The notes under the pieces are model-generated. The model saw nothing but the letters and a program-made list of their open reading frames with translations, made no database searches and was not told the origin of the DNA. Position numbers and translations under genes: made by a program. From Leptospira ellinghausenii (GTDB taxonomy: Bacteria; Spirochaetota; Leptospiria; Leptospirales; Leptospiraceae), in assembly GCF_003114815.1 (NCBI RefSeq), contig NZ_BFAZ01000009.1, positions 1,240,001 to 1,304,000 on the forward strand: 64,000 nucleotides of DNA. Direction: 5' to 3'. Positions 9,912-17,864 of the stretch are shown piece by piece (position 1 is the first letter of the stretch; each line of letters opens with the position of its first letter).

Positions 9912-10520
9912 ATGTCAGACACACTCATCCAACAAGAAACAAGTAAAGTACACAAAGAAGTCATTGATGCGAATGAAAAATATGCATCGGAATTTGGAAA
10001 AAAAGGCGATCTAACGTTACCTCCGGCGAGGAGTTTTACCATCCTTACTTGTATGGATGCAAGACTGGATCCTGCCAAATATGCAGGTCTAGCAGAAGGT
10101 GACGCACATGTGATCCGAAATGCAGGTGGTCGAGCGAGTGATGATGCCATTCGTTCCTTGGTGATATCGTATAAGTTATTAGGAACCAAAGAATTTTTTG
10201 TCATCCATCATTCAGACTGCGGGATGGAGTTATTCACCGATGCTATCATTCGTAATCTCCTCTCAAAAAGTCTAAACACCGCAACGATTGATTCAAATGG
10301 TTGGCGAAATGTAGAAGAATCAGGTGGCTCGGACGAAGCAAAATACATTCCTTTTTTAACCTTTGATCATTTGGAACAAAGTGTCATCGATGATGTCAAA
10401 AGAATCCGAAACCATCCTTTGATTCCGAAAAGCATCCCTGTTTACGGATACTATTATGATGTCAAAACAGGAAAATTGATCGAAGTCAAAGAAGCAACAA
10501 GGATCGGTAGGGCTGCCTAA
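9912..10520 (+). CDS. Beta-class carbonic anhydrase
   Basis: A roughly 202-residue beta-carbonic anhydrase counted from the ATG at 9912; a GTG at 9894 would add six residues. The zinc ligands are visible as CMDARLD (Cys plus the Asp/Arg dyad) and HHSDCGM (His and Cys), and [16 protein letters not shown] is the usual active-site helix. It interconverts carbon dioxide and bicarbonate in the cytoplasm. The HHSDCGM and RNAGGR pattern fits the short, mycobacterial-like subgroup. Single-gene unit convergent with nothing; a GC-rich repeat follows it. Confidence 0.92.
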   Translation: MSDTLIQQETSKVHKEVIDANEKYASEFGKKGDLTLPPARSFTILTCMDARLDPAKYAGLAEGDAHVIRNAGGRASDDAIRSLVISYKLLGTKEFFVIHHSDCGMELFTDAIIRNLLSKSLNTATIDSNGWRNVEESGGSDEAKYIPFLTFDHLEQSVIDDVKRIRNHPLIPKSIPVYGYYYDVKTGKLIEVKEATRIGRAA

Positions 10521-10608
10521 ACCAGTTTCAATCAAAAAGCGATAATATGAACTTTTCCAAACTAAATTCCTGAGTTTTCGAAATCACCTTCCAGAAAGGA
10601 AGGGAATT

Positions 10609-10669
10609 TGATAGAGAGGACGTATTGGGTGGCGGGTCTAGTTCCCCACCCAAAATCGGGCGGGGATAC
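10609..10669. repeat. Dispersed intergenic repeat, copy A (61 bp)
   Basis: This 61-bp segment matches 14046-14106 in 58 of 61 positions and in the same orientation. It contains the palindromic core CCCC-N-CCC / GGG-N-GGGG (about 10643-10665) and an upstream GGGTGG able to pair with the same C-rich arm, so two alternative hairpins are possible. It lies between the carbonic anhydrase gene and the ArsR operon, with no coding potential. It looks like a REP/BIME-type repeat family. Confidence 0.8.
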
Positions 10670-10755
10670 TCATATCCCAAGTGTACCGAAGCAAAACCCA
10701 AGAAATTCCCAAATTTTAGCAATTCCGATTGACGAAATCATCTTAATTTCTTTAT

Positions 10756-10787
10756 TTAACCAAAAGGTTAATTAGCTAAATGGTTAA
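10756..10787. promoter_or_regulatory. Candidate ArsR-type operator overlapping the start codon
   Basis: TTAACC (10756-10761) and GGTTAA (10766-10771) form a perfect 6-bp inverted repeat around AAAA, and a further GGTTAA copy at 10782-10787 overlaps the start codon of the ArsR gene. The repeat covers the likely ribosome-binding site (AAAAGG). This layout suits autorepression by the encoded ArsR protein; that is inference from position and symmetry. Confidence 0.5.
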
Positions 10788-11133
10788 ATTAGAACAAACG
10801 GAAGAATCCTTAAATTCTACCTTCCAAGCCCTTGCTGATCCAACGCGTAGAAAAATCCTCATGCAACTTGTCTCTGGCGAAGCGACGGTTTTGCAATTAG
10901 CAGAACCATTTCAAATGAGTCTGCCTGGAATTTCAAAACACATCAAGGTATTAGAGAAAGCTGGATTGATTGAAAGAGGAAAATCAGCACAATATCGCCC
11001 GTGTCGTATCAAAGCAGAAGCATTAGAAGAAGCTAATTTATGGTTACAACAATATAAAAAGTTATGGGAAGAACGTTTTGATCGTTTGGACCAATACTTG
11101 ATGGATTTGCAACAAACAAAAGGAAAAGATTAG
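10780..11133 (+). CDS. ArsR-family winged-helix regulator
   Basis: A 117-residue metalloregulator-type repressor of the ArsR/SmtB fold. The helix-turn-helix is clear: ALADPTRRKILMQL leads into LAEPFQMSLPGISKHIKVLEKAGLI. It lacks the ELCVCDL metal-binding cysteines of true arsenic sensors, and there is no Cys in the recognition helix region, so it belongs to the subgroup that usually sits beside AHSA1/SRPBCC genes. The next gene begins two bases after its stop and encodes such a protein. It probably represses its own operon through the TTAACC repeat over its start. Confidence 0.92.
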   Translation: MVKLEQTEESLNSTFQALADPTRRKILMQLVSGEATVLQLAEPFQMSLPGISKHIKVLEKAGLIERGKSAQYRPCRIKAEALEEANLWLQQYKKLWEERFDRLDQYLMDLQQTKGKD

Positions 11134-11134
11134 A

Positions 11135-12100
11135 ATGTACCAACATGAAGCCATTATCACATTAGAAGAAAAAATCGTAAGATTAGAACGCACATTTCGT
11201 GCACCATTAAAACTTGTTTGGGAAGTTTGGACAAATCCTCTTCATATAGAAAAATGGTGGGGACCAAAAGGATTCACCAATCCAATTGTGGACTTTGATT
11301 TCCAAGTTGGTGGTTCATATAGAATTGTGATGAGATCTCCAGAAGGTATTGATTATCCAGTCAAAGGAAAATTTTTAGAAATAACACCTTATCAAAGTTT
11401 TGTGATGAGTGATTTAGTTGATGAACATCCTGATGAATGGGTGAAAGAAGTTCAAAAAATCGCTGGAGTTACCGGTGATCGTTCAATGTTAAATTCAAAG
11501 TTACGAGTATTATTTGAAGAAACGAATGGAATAACAAAGGTAATATTGATAACAGAATTCATGTCAAACCAAATCCGCGATGGCTTCGCAAATTCTGGTA
11601 TGAAAGAAGGATGGTCACAAAGTTTCGAAAAACTAGAAGAAGAAGCATTACCTGAAACCAATGAATTGATAATTGAAAAAAAATTATCACATCCAATTGA
11701 AAATGTTTTTGCAGCATTTGCAGATCCAACCAATATAAATCTCTGGTGGGGACCAAATGGTTTTACAACATCAACTGAATTTAGAGAATTTAAAGTAGGT
11801 GGTAAATGGATTTATACTATGAAGGCTCCCGATGGAACTATTTATCCAAATTTAGTTCAGTATAAAGAAATTCGAGATTGCGAATATTTAGAATATATTC
11901 ATGGATCCGGCTCAACTGAAAAGGATGATAATTTCATTGTAAGGATCACCTTTACTGCACTTTCAGAAAATCATACAATTATCAAAATGAAAATGACCTT
12001 TCCGAATTCAAGTGTTAGGAATTCAGTAGTTGACTTTGGAGCAATTGAAGGTGCTCACCAAACACTGAGCAGATTGAATCAGTTTTTGGTAACAAAATAA
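11135..12100 (+). CDS. Tandem AHSA1/SRPBCC-domain protein
   Basis: A 321-residue protein built of two AHSA1-type START-fold domains in tandem (about residues 10-160 and 172-320). Each copy starts with a P-W-x-W-W-G-P-type motif: EKWWGPKGFT in the first and LWWGPNGFTTS in the second. AHSA1 proteins are usually single-domain (about 150 residues), so this is an internal duplication and fusion. These domains bind hydrophobic ligands; the ligand here is unknown. The start codon follows the ArsR stop immediately, showing operon coupling, and a MATE transporter follows. Confidence 0.88.
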   Translation: MYQHEAIITLEEKIVRLERTFRAPLKLVWEVWTNPLHIEKWWGPKGFTNPIVDFDFQVGGSYRIVMRSPEGIDYPVKGKFLEITPYQSFVMSDLVDEHPDEWVKEVQKIAGVTGDRSMLNSKLRVLFEETNGITKVILITEFMSNQIRDGFANSGMKEGWSQSFEKLEEEALPETNELIIEKKLSHPIENVFAAFADPTNINLWWGPNGFTTSTEFREFKVGGKWIYTMKAPDGTIYPNLVQYKEIRDCEYLEYIHGSGSTEKDDNFIVRITFTALSENHTIIKMKMTFPNSSVRNSVVDFGAIEGAHQTLSRLNQFLVTK

Positions 12101-12119
12101 TAAGGTTAGCAGGTAAAAA

Positions 12120-13511
12120 ATGACACGCGCTAGTTTATGGGAAGATTTAAAAAATGCATTATCTGGTTCTGAGGAAGATTATACTGAAATCAGTATAAGA
12201 AAAGCAATATTTCTATTATCTGTCCCAATGATTTTAGAACTAGTATTAGAATCTGTTTTTGCAGTTGTAGATATTTATTTCGTAGGATCATTAGGAGCAT
12301 CTGCGGTTGCAACTGTTGGACTCACAGAAACTTACTTATTTCTTCTTTATGCAATTGCAATGGGATTATCTTTTTCAGTGACTGCCATTGTTGCTCGACG
12401 CATTGGAGAAAAAGAAAAAGATTTGGCTGGTATTGCCGCAATTCAATCGATTTGGATTGCTATCTTAGCTTCAATTCCATTTTCTATCGCAGGAATTTTT
12501 TATTCTAAAGAATTGTTATTGCTAATGGGAGCTGATGAATGGGTCCTAAATGAAGGACATTATTATATGCAATGGATGTTAGGTGGTAATTTCATTGTTA
12601 TACTATTATTTTTGATCAATGCTGTATTTCGTGGAGCAGGGGATGCCGCCATTTCGATGCGAGTACTTTGGCTTGCAAATGGATTAAATATCATTTTTGA
12701 TCCAATTTTTATTTTTGGATGTGGACCAATTCCCGCTTTTGGGATAACAGGTGCAGCAATCGCTACCAATATTGGAAGAGGAATTGGTGTCCTATTCCAA
12801 ATGTGGCTGCTATTTCGAGGTGGAAAACATATCAAAATACTGAAAAGCCATCTTAAAATTGAATGGGAATCGATCCTTGGTATTCTCAAAACTTCATTAG
12901 GTGGTATTGGCCAAATGATAGTTGGAATGACTTCTTGGATTTTTATCATGAGAATCTTGTCTGAATTTGGGAGTCAGACCGTCGCTGCGGCAACGATTGC
13001 ACTTAGAACGATGATGTTTACTTTAATGCCATCTTGGGGGATGTCAAATGCTGTTGCAACTTTGGTAGGGCAAAATCTAGGAGCTGGAAAACCAGACCGA
13101 GCCGAACAATCAGTTTGGGTTACTGGCTTATGTAATATGTGTTATTTGGTATTAGTGTCTCTCATTTATTTTTTCTTAAGTGAAAGGATTATTGGGATCT
13201 TTACTTCTGATCCTAAAGTAATTATAATCGGATCTGAGTGGTTACGCATTGTGTCTTACTCATATTTTGTTTATGCTTGGTGGATGGCAGCAAGTCAGGC
13301 TTTTAATGGAGCTGGTGATACCATGACTCCTACTAAAATTAATGTAATCTTTTTCTGGATCATTCAAATTCCCTTAGCATACACATTGGGAAAATACTTT
13401 GAATTTGGTTATCGTGGAGTTTTTTGGGCAATGATGATATCTGAAACATCAGTAGGTATATATACACTCTGGTTATTTACAAAAGGAAAATGGAAAGAAA
13501 CTAAAGTTTGA
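12120..13511 (+). CDS. MATE-family multidrug/cation efflux transporter
   Basis: A 463-residue inner-membrane protein with about 12 predicted helices in two related halves, as expected for the MATE (NorM/DinF) family. Conserved features include FRGAGDAAISM in the first half and FNGAGDTMTPT in the second, the paired G-A-G-D motifs of this family. It would export drugs or cationic metabolites in exchange for sodium or protons. An AGG ribosome-binding site lies ahead of the ATG. Its place behind ArsR and an AHSA1 ligand-binding protein suggests a small inducible export operon. Confidence 0.92.
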   Translation: MTRASLWEDLKNALSGSEEDYTEISIRKAIFLLSVPMILELVLESVFAVVDIYFVGSLGASAVATVGLTETYLFLLYAIAMGLSFSVTAIVARRIGEKEKDLAGIAAIQSIWIAILASIPFSIAGIFYSKELLLLMGADEWVLNEGHYYMQWMLGGNFIVILLFLINAVFRGAGDAAISMRVLWLANGLNIIFDPIFIFGCGPIPAFGITGAAIATNIGRGIGVLFQMWLLFRGGKHIKILKSHLKIEWESILGILKTSLGGIGQMIVGMTSWIFIMRILSEFGSQTVAAATIALRTMMFTLMPSWGMSNAVATLVGQNLGAGKPDRAEQSVWVTGLCNMCYLVLVSLIYFFLSERIIGIFTSDPKVIIIGSEWLRIVSYSYFVYAWWMAASQAFNGAGDTMTPTKINVIFFWIIQIPLAYTLGKYFEFGYRGVFWAMMISETSVGIYTLWLFTKGKWKETKV

Positions 13512-13532
13512 TCTATCTAAGGAAAGTTTAAA

Positions 13533-13907
13533 ATGAAATCTAATAAACCTGACAATATAGATGAATATATACTTTCGTTTCCAAAGGAAATTCAAAATAT
13601 ATTGAATCATGTCCGAAAAATCATTCGAGAAGAAGCACCTAATGCGAAAGAGGCGATAAAGTATGCAATACCAACTTTTATTCTGGACGGGAATTTAGTC
13701 CATTTCGCAGCGTTTAAGAATCACATTGGATTTTATGCATTACCATCCGGAAATAATAAATTCCAAAAGGAAATTTCAAAGTTTAAATCTGGAAAAGGTT
13801 CTATTCAATTTCCAATCGCGGAACCTATGCCTGATGAACTGATTCGAAAAATTGTAAGGTTTAGAATCAAAGAAAATGAAACTAAAGAAAAAAAAAACAA
13901 AAATTAA
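13533..13907 (+). CDS. DUF1801-domain protein
   Basis: A 124-residue protein of the DUF1801 (YdhG/YjhX-like) group, recognisable from the start IDEYILSFPKEIQNIL, the EAIKYAIPTFILDGNLVHFAAFKNHIGFY core and the PSGNNKFQKE segment. The cellular role of this family is not established. It ends in a Lys-rich tail. It follows the MATE gene by 21 bp with an AGGAAAG ribosome-binding site and is probably the last gene of the ArsR operon. Confidence 0.88.
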   Translation: MKSNKPDNIDEYILSFPKEIQNILNHVRKIIREEAPNAKEAIKYAIPTFILDGNLVHFAAFKNHIGFYALPSGNNKFQKEISKFKSGKGSIQFPIAEPMPDELIRKIVRFRIKENETKEKKNKN

Positions 13908-14045
13908 ATCCAAAGATCATTTTAGGAATATTGTAGGAAGTGAGACCTTCATTGTCAGATATTATTATTTCCTTTTCTAAAGTATGAACTTTTTCTAATT
14001 TAATTTTTACAAAACACAGTTTTGGTTTCTGAAATAAGACCTTTA

Positions 14046-14106
14046 TGATAGAGAGGACGTATTGGGTGGCGGGTCTAGTTCCCCTCCCTAAATCGGGTGG
14101 GGATAC
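14046..14106. repeat. Dispersed intergenic repeat, copy B (61 bp)
   Basis: Second copy of the repeat at 10609-10669 (58 of 61 identical, same orientation). The three differences fall in or between the arms of the C-rich/G-rich palindrome and keep the CCCC-N-CCC / GGG-N-GGGG layout. Non-coding. Confidence 0.8.
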
Positions 14107-14198
14107 AGAAATCCATTTTGTACGAACAACCTCCCCATAAAAACATATCCATGATTCATCCTGTCCTCACTGCGCTTCGAGGCACGGCGTCGCTCGTC

Positions 14199-14258
14199 GA
14201 AAGCCATCGTGGCTTTCTTTCTGTTTTGTTCGCTTCCTATGGGTCGCTCACAAAACAG
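14199..14258. repeat. Two adjacent hairpins downstream of tRNA-Gly
   Basis: GAAAGCC (14199-14205) pairs with GGCTTTC (14211-14217) around a five-base loop. CTGTTTTGT (14221-14229) pairs perfectly with ACAAAACAG (14250-14258) around a 20-base loop. On the minus strand these lie 60-120 bp past the tRNA gene and could end its transcript or be part of a repeat element. Confidence 0.55.
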
Positions 14259-14320
14259 CTCGCGCCACTGTTCGAGTTGATTGTTTTGATTAGATTGAAT
14301 GGATTGTTGAAAGATTGTCA

Positions 14321-14391
14321 TGCGGGCGAAGGGACTCGAACCCTCGCCAGAAGCTTGGAAGGCTGCTGTGCTACCGTTACACCACACCCGC
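14321..14391 (-). tRNA. tRNA-Gly (TCC anticodon)
   Basis: The minus strand reads as a 71-base cloverleaf. The acceptor arm GCGGGTG pairs with CGCCCGC (one T-G pair). The D arm is GTGTAACGGTAGCAC, the anticodon loop is CTTCCAA with anticodon TCC, and the T arm is AGGGTTCGAGTCCCT. The discriminator is A and no CCA is encoded. Confidence 0.95.
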
Positions 14392-14473
14392 GACGTAAAT
14401 ACATAGTTTTGTCTGAGGGTTAAGGGTCAATGATTTTTGGTTCCAGAATGTATGGGTGGAAGAAAATGAGTCT

Positions 14474-15985
14474 ATGGCCCTCCCTCAAGCGCTCGAAAAT
14501 TATCGAAAACAATATCGAAAAATCAAACTTTTCCAAGATATTTCATCCGTTCTCCACTGGGACTCAGAAGTAATGATGCCAGAAGAAGGACGAGAGTATC
14601 GATCAACTCAAATTGCTGCTGTTGCGGAACTCACCCATGAATGGATGACGGATCCATCTTTTTTGGAGCTCATTCAATCTGCAAAATTAACCACAAAAGA
14701 ACTTCCAGAATCGGAAAGATCATTATGGAATCGTGAGCTTGAAATTTTGATGGAGGAAAAAGAAAAAGCAGATAAATTGCCATCTGAATTTGTTGCTGAA
14801 TTTGCAAAATTGACCAATTTAGCGCATGCGGAATGGGCTGAAGCTAAAAAAGAAAGAAACTTTAAATTGTTTTCGGACAGGCTTGAAGAACTAGTTAATT
14901 TATCCAAAAAACAAGCGGATTACTTTGGTTATACGACCGAACCATATGACGCCTTATTAGATACTTATGAAAAGGGTGCCCAAGCCAACCAAATTCAAAT
15001 TTTATTTTCTGACTTAAAAAATTCTCTCATTCCTATTGTTGCAAAAGCACCAAAGTTCGAAAATCCATTCAAAAAACCAATACCAATAACCAAACAAACC
15101 AAATTCTGTAATCGACTTCCTTCGATATTAGGACTTACAAAGAAGGAATCAAGATTAGACATTAGTAATCATCCTTTTTCCACAAGTTTAGGAAAAGGGG
15201 ACAAACGAATCACAACTAGGTATTCTGAAACAGATCCACTAACTTCCATCTTCGGCGTGTTACATGAGACCGGACATTCTTTATATGAGTCTGGATTGTC
15301 CACAATGCCAAATTGGCCAAATCCATTAACTGAGTATCTAAGTTTAGGAATTCACGAATCACAAAGTCGATTGTGGGAAAACCAAGTGGGAAGGTCTCTA
15401 CCTTTTTGGGAATTTATGTATCCCATTTTATTAAATGACTTTGAATTGTCTGAATCAGAACTTCCTTTTCAAGATTTATATAAATATATCAACAGCACGG
15501 AAAAATCTAAGATACGAGTGGAAGCAGACCAGGTCACTTATAATCTCCATATCATTTTGCGATTTGAGATTGAAAGAGATTTGATTAATGGTAAAACCAA
15601 AGTTAAAGATTTACCAGAAATTTGGAATTCCAAAATGAAAGAAAGTTTTGGAATGACGATTGAAAACGATGCAGAAGGAGTTTTACAAGACATTCATTGG
15701 TCTATGGGAGCCTTTGGATATTTTCCAACATATACATTAGGAAATATTTTCAGTGCACAATTTTTTAAAAAATTTACACAAGAATATCCCGATTCGCATA
15801 ACAAATTTGCTTCGAAAGGTGATTTTTCAGATTTATTATCTTGGTTACGAAAGAACATTCATTCCAAAGGTAAAATCTTAACGATTGAAAATTTAGTTTC
15901 AGAAGCTACTGGCGAACCAGCAAATGCGAAGTATCTTATTTCATATTTAGAAGAAAAAATAAAGGAAGTTTCAATTTCCAATTAA
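14474..15985 (+). CDS. M32-family metallocarboxypeptidase (Taq type)
   Basis: A roughly 503-residue zinc carboxypeptidase of peptidase family M32. The active-site HETGH (about residue 265) with the following LYESGL, the third-ligand region GIHESQSRLWEN, and the C-terminal DIHWSMGAFGYFPTYTLGN block are all intact and typical. The protein is cytoplasmic, as expected, and removes C-terminal residues from peptides. I prefer the ATG at 14474 (MALPQALENY), preceded by GGTGGAAG; a GTG at 14456 would add six residues. It is followed 19 bp later by the small FliG-like gene. Confidence 0.92.
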   Translation: MALPQALENYRKQYRKIKLFQDISSVLHWDSEVMMPEEGREYRSTQIAAVAELTHEWMTDPSFLELIQSAKLTTKELPESERSLWNRELEILMEEKEKADKLPSEFVAEFAKLTNLAHAEWAEAKKERNFKLFSDRLEELVNLSKKQADYFGYTTEPYDALLDTYEKGAQANQIQILFSDLKNSLIPIVAKAPKFENPFKKPIPITKQTKFCNRLPSILGLTKKESRLDISNHPFSTSLGKGDKRITTRYSETDPLTSIFGVLHETGHSLYESGLSTMPNWPNPLTEYLSLGIHESQSRLWENQVGRSLPFWEFMYPILLNDFELSESELPFQDLYKYINSTEKSKIRVEADQVTYNLHIILRFEIERDLINGKTKVKDLPEIWNSKMKESFGMTIENDAEGVLQDIHWSMGAFGYFPTYTLGNIFSAQFFKKFTQEYPDSHNKFASKGDFSDLLSWLRKNIHSKGKILTIENLVSEATGEPANAKYLISYLEEKIKEVSISN

Positions 15986-16004
15986 TTGAATCAAAGGAAT
16001 CACT

Positions 16005-16331
16005 ATGTCTGGATCAGAACAAGTATTAGAAAAACTCAGTCAACTTTCGTATTTTGATAATTTAGCATTATACTATTTGTGTAATGAAACTCCACCTCAA
16101 ACATTGGCATTGGCTTTTTTACAAATGGACGAAAAGATTGCTGGATCAATGTTAGGTGTTTTAGATTTACAACGAAGAAAATATGTTCATGAACTTATGG
16201 CGTTACAAAAAGATAGTACCGAAGAGTCAAAAAAATCCGCCGCAGAAGGACTGTTACTCATTGCCGACGGACTTATTTCTAGAAATTTAATTAGCAAACA
16301 AGGTCACTATTTTTTCGGAACAAAAAAATAA
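16005..16331 (+). CDS. Small FliG-like domain protein
   Basis: A 108-residue helical, soluble protein. The stretch ETPPQTLALAFLQMDEKIAG resembles the HPQ-IAL-LS-LD segment of the flagellar rotor protein FliG, followed by helices of similar spacing. It is far shorter than FliG (about 340 residues) and lacks the torque-generating C-terminal domain. The family assignment is my reading of the motif, not certain. Its last 25 bp overlap the 3' end of the opposite-strand DUF423 gene. Confidence 0.65.
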   Translation: MSGSEQVLEKLSQLSYFDNLALYYLCNETPPQTLALAFLQMDEKIAGSMLGVLDLQRRKYVHELMALQKDSTEESKKSAAEGLLLIADGLISRNLISKQGHYFFGTKK

Positions 16332-16735
16332 TACATCCCAAGTCCTAAACAATACCAACCAGCCAGAAAACTCACTCCTCCAAAAGGAGTGATGGCACCA
16401 AGAATTTTAAGTCCTGTAATTGCTAAGGTATATAAACTAAAAGAAAAAATTAGAATTCCTACCAAAAACATCCAAATCGATATTCTAAGATATTTTTTTG
16501 TTTTCTCGGATGTCTCATTTTGTTCAGAAAATATTAACATCAAAAATACGAAAAGAGCTGTAATGCTATGGTAAAAATGGTATTTATTTCCAGTTTCAAA
16601 AGTGATCATAAGATCCGGTGGTATGATTTTTTTCAGACCATGTGCCCCAAAGGCACCAATCGCCACTCCTAAAAACCCAGATAAACAAATGAGTAAGATT
16701 AAAACTAAATCGGATTGCTTCTTGACAAGTTTCAT
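16307..16735 (-). CDS. DUF423-family small membrane protein
   Basis: A 142-residue protein with four predicted transmembrane helices. The GAFGAHGLKK block near residue 30, YHFYHSITAL and the C-terminal TPFGGVSFLAGW stretch are hallmarks of the DUF423 (YgdD) family. The function of the family is unknown; it sits in the inner membrane. The 3' end overlaps the FliG-like gene on the other strand, and the 5' end is close to a divergent zinc-ribbon gene. Confidence 0.9.
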   Translation of the reverse strand: MKLVKKQSDLVLILLICLSGFLGVAIGAFGAHGLKKIIPPDLMITFETGNKYHFYHSITALFVFLMLIFSEQNETSEKTKKYLRISIWMFLVGILIFSFSLYTLAITGLKILGAITPFGGVSFLAGWYCLGLGMYYFFVPKK

Positions 16736-16756
16736 ATTCGATACTTCCTATTGCCT

Positions 16757-17092
16757 ATGACTTCAGATCTATCCGGAAAGAATACTAAATTTGTTCGAGT
16801 TTGGCGACAACTCAATGTGGACGATGTAAAAAAACAATTACTCTATATCGATGATCTTTACGGAACTTGTGGAAATTGCAAAAAACTTGGACTCAATTAT
16901 CTCAAGGATAAAAAATGCCCTGAATGTGGAATTACTTTTAAATATCTAGCAACTAAATTGAGTAAGGTGGCAGATATTTCCAAAATTTTGAGTAGAATTG
17001 AAAAAGAAGGATTGGAACTTACACTGATTGAAAGAGAAGATTTTGAAAGATCAAGTGCCTCAGATGCAGCACGTGATCTTTTTAAATCGTAA
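16757..17092 (+). CDS. Small zinc-ribbon protein, unknown function
   Basis: A 111-residue protein counted from the ATG at 16757 (MTSDLSGKNT); an upstream TTG at 16715 would add 14 residues and overlap the divergent gene, so I do not favour it. Two knuckles, TCGNCKK and CPECG, form one probable zinc ribbon in the middle. Helical segments with charged residues follow. The protein is cytoplasmic. No named family is recognised. Confidence 0.75.
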   Translation: MTSDLSGKNTKFVRVWRQLNVDDVKKQLLYIDDLYGTCGNCKKLGLNYLKDKKCPECGITFKYLATKLSKVADISKILSRIEKEGLELTLIEREDFERSSASDAARDLFKS

Positions 17093-17102
17093 AATATTTT
17101 AA

Positions 17103-17864
17103 CTAGAACTTAAAAGACCAACCAAATTGAGCTGTTTTATTATGAGCAGCGGTGTCTTCCCAAGCATCAAATGCTCGCACAACTCTCGTTACTGCCATTG
17201 CAGCAAAAATTCCAACAGCGTTTGGTGATTCCCAAACATTTCCTGGTCCTTTTGCATTCAACATATGATCATAAATATTCTTTTTCGGTAAATTCTCTTG
17301 TGCATATAAGTATGCACCACCTACCAAAATCAAATCACATAAGAAATAAATACTCATACTAACAAATGTATCGCGATTTGTGAATAAAGGAGAATTCCAG
17401 GAATTGTAACCAACAGAGGCCATAGGTGTAATTAAATTTAATCCTTGGGAAACAATATGATATTTTTCAGTCAGTGGAAGCGCTGATTCGTGAGGGGGTT
17501 TTTGTAATAACTCTTGTTCCAAAATTTGTTTCCACATTTTTTCCTGTCCCCTTCTAGGAGACTCGATACGGATAATGGAATCGGGGGATGTTTTCCCAAC
17601 TTTTCCTACATAGATGTTAAAGTCATATGGATTACTCCAACGATTTCTGTATCGATACATAAAACCTTGGGTTTTTTCATCTGCGTAAAAATCTGGATCT
17701 AACTTGTTGAGAAGTGCTAACAGACGAATATTTACATCATCCGGCCCACCTAATACTTCAACAGTTTCCCCTGCAAAAATTGATGTAGGAGAGAAGCATA
17801 AAAGAAATAAAAGTAACGATATTTGCGTTATGCGAATATTTAATTTTGATTTTAAAAAATTCAT
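17103..17864 (-). CDS. Secreted protein of unknown function
   Basis: A 253-residue protein starting at the ATG that overlaps the stop of the upstream CPBP protease gene (ATGA); a longer frame opens upstream but runs inside that gene. A signal peptide is clear (about residues 1-31, ending SIFAGE). The mature part has a hydrophobic stretch (about SMSIYFLCDLILVGGAYLYA) that may be a membrane helix, and a C-terminal strand ending WSFKF. Such endings occur in outer-membrane proteins, but the rest does not look like a barrel. Family unknown. It is translationally coupled to the protease gene. Confidence 0.75.
   Translation of the reverse strand: MNFLKSKLNIRITQISLLLFLLCFSPTSIFAGETVEVLGGPDDVNIRLLALLNKLDPDFYADEKTQGFMYRYRNRWSNPYDFNIYVGKVGKTSPDSIIRIESPRRGQEKMWKQILEQELLQKPPHESALPLTEKYHIVSQGLNLITPMASVGYNSWNSPLFTNRDTFVSMSIYFLCDLILVGGAYLYAQENLPKKNIYDHMLNAKGPGNVWESPNAVGIFAAMAVTRVVRAFDAWEDTAAHNKTAQFGWSFKF

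Larger units (their letters stand above)
13908..14320. other. Intergenic region with repeats and hairpins
   Basis: This 413-bp stretch has no credible gene. It holds repeat copy B (14046-14106), then a GC-rich segment with two hairpins (GAAAGCC/GGCTTTC at 14199-14217 and CTGTTTTGT/ACAAAACAG at 14221-14258) downstream of the minus-strand tRNA-Gly gene. Confidence 0.6.

Noticed and set aside
10528..10722. A 64-codon minus-strand frame
   Set aside because: It is made mostly of the dispersed 61-bp repeat and has no ribosome-binding site.
14097..14423. A 108-codon plus-strand frame over the repeat, hairpins and tRNA-Gly
   Set aside because: It crosses repeat copy B and the tRNA gene on the opposite strand and has no protein-like pattern.
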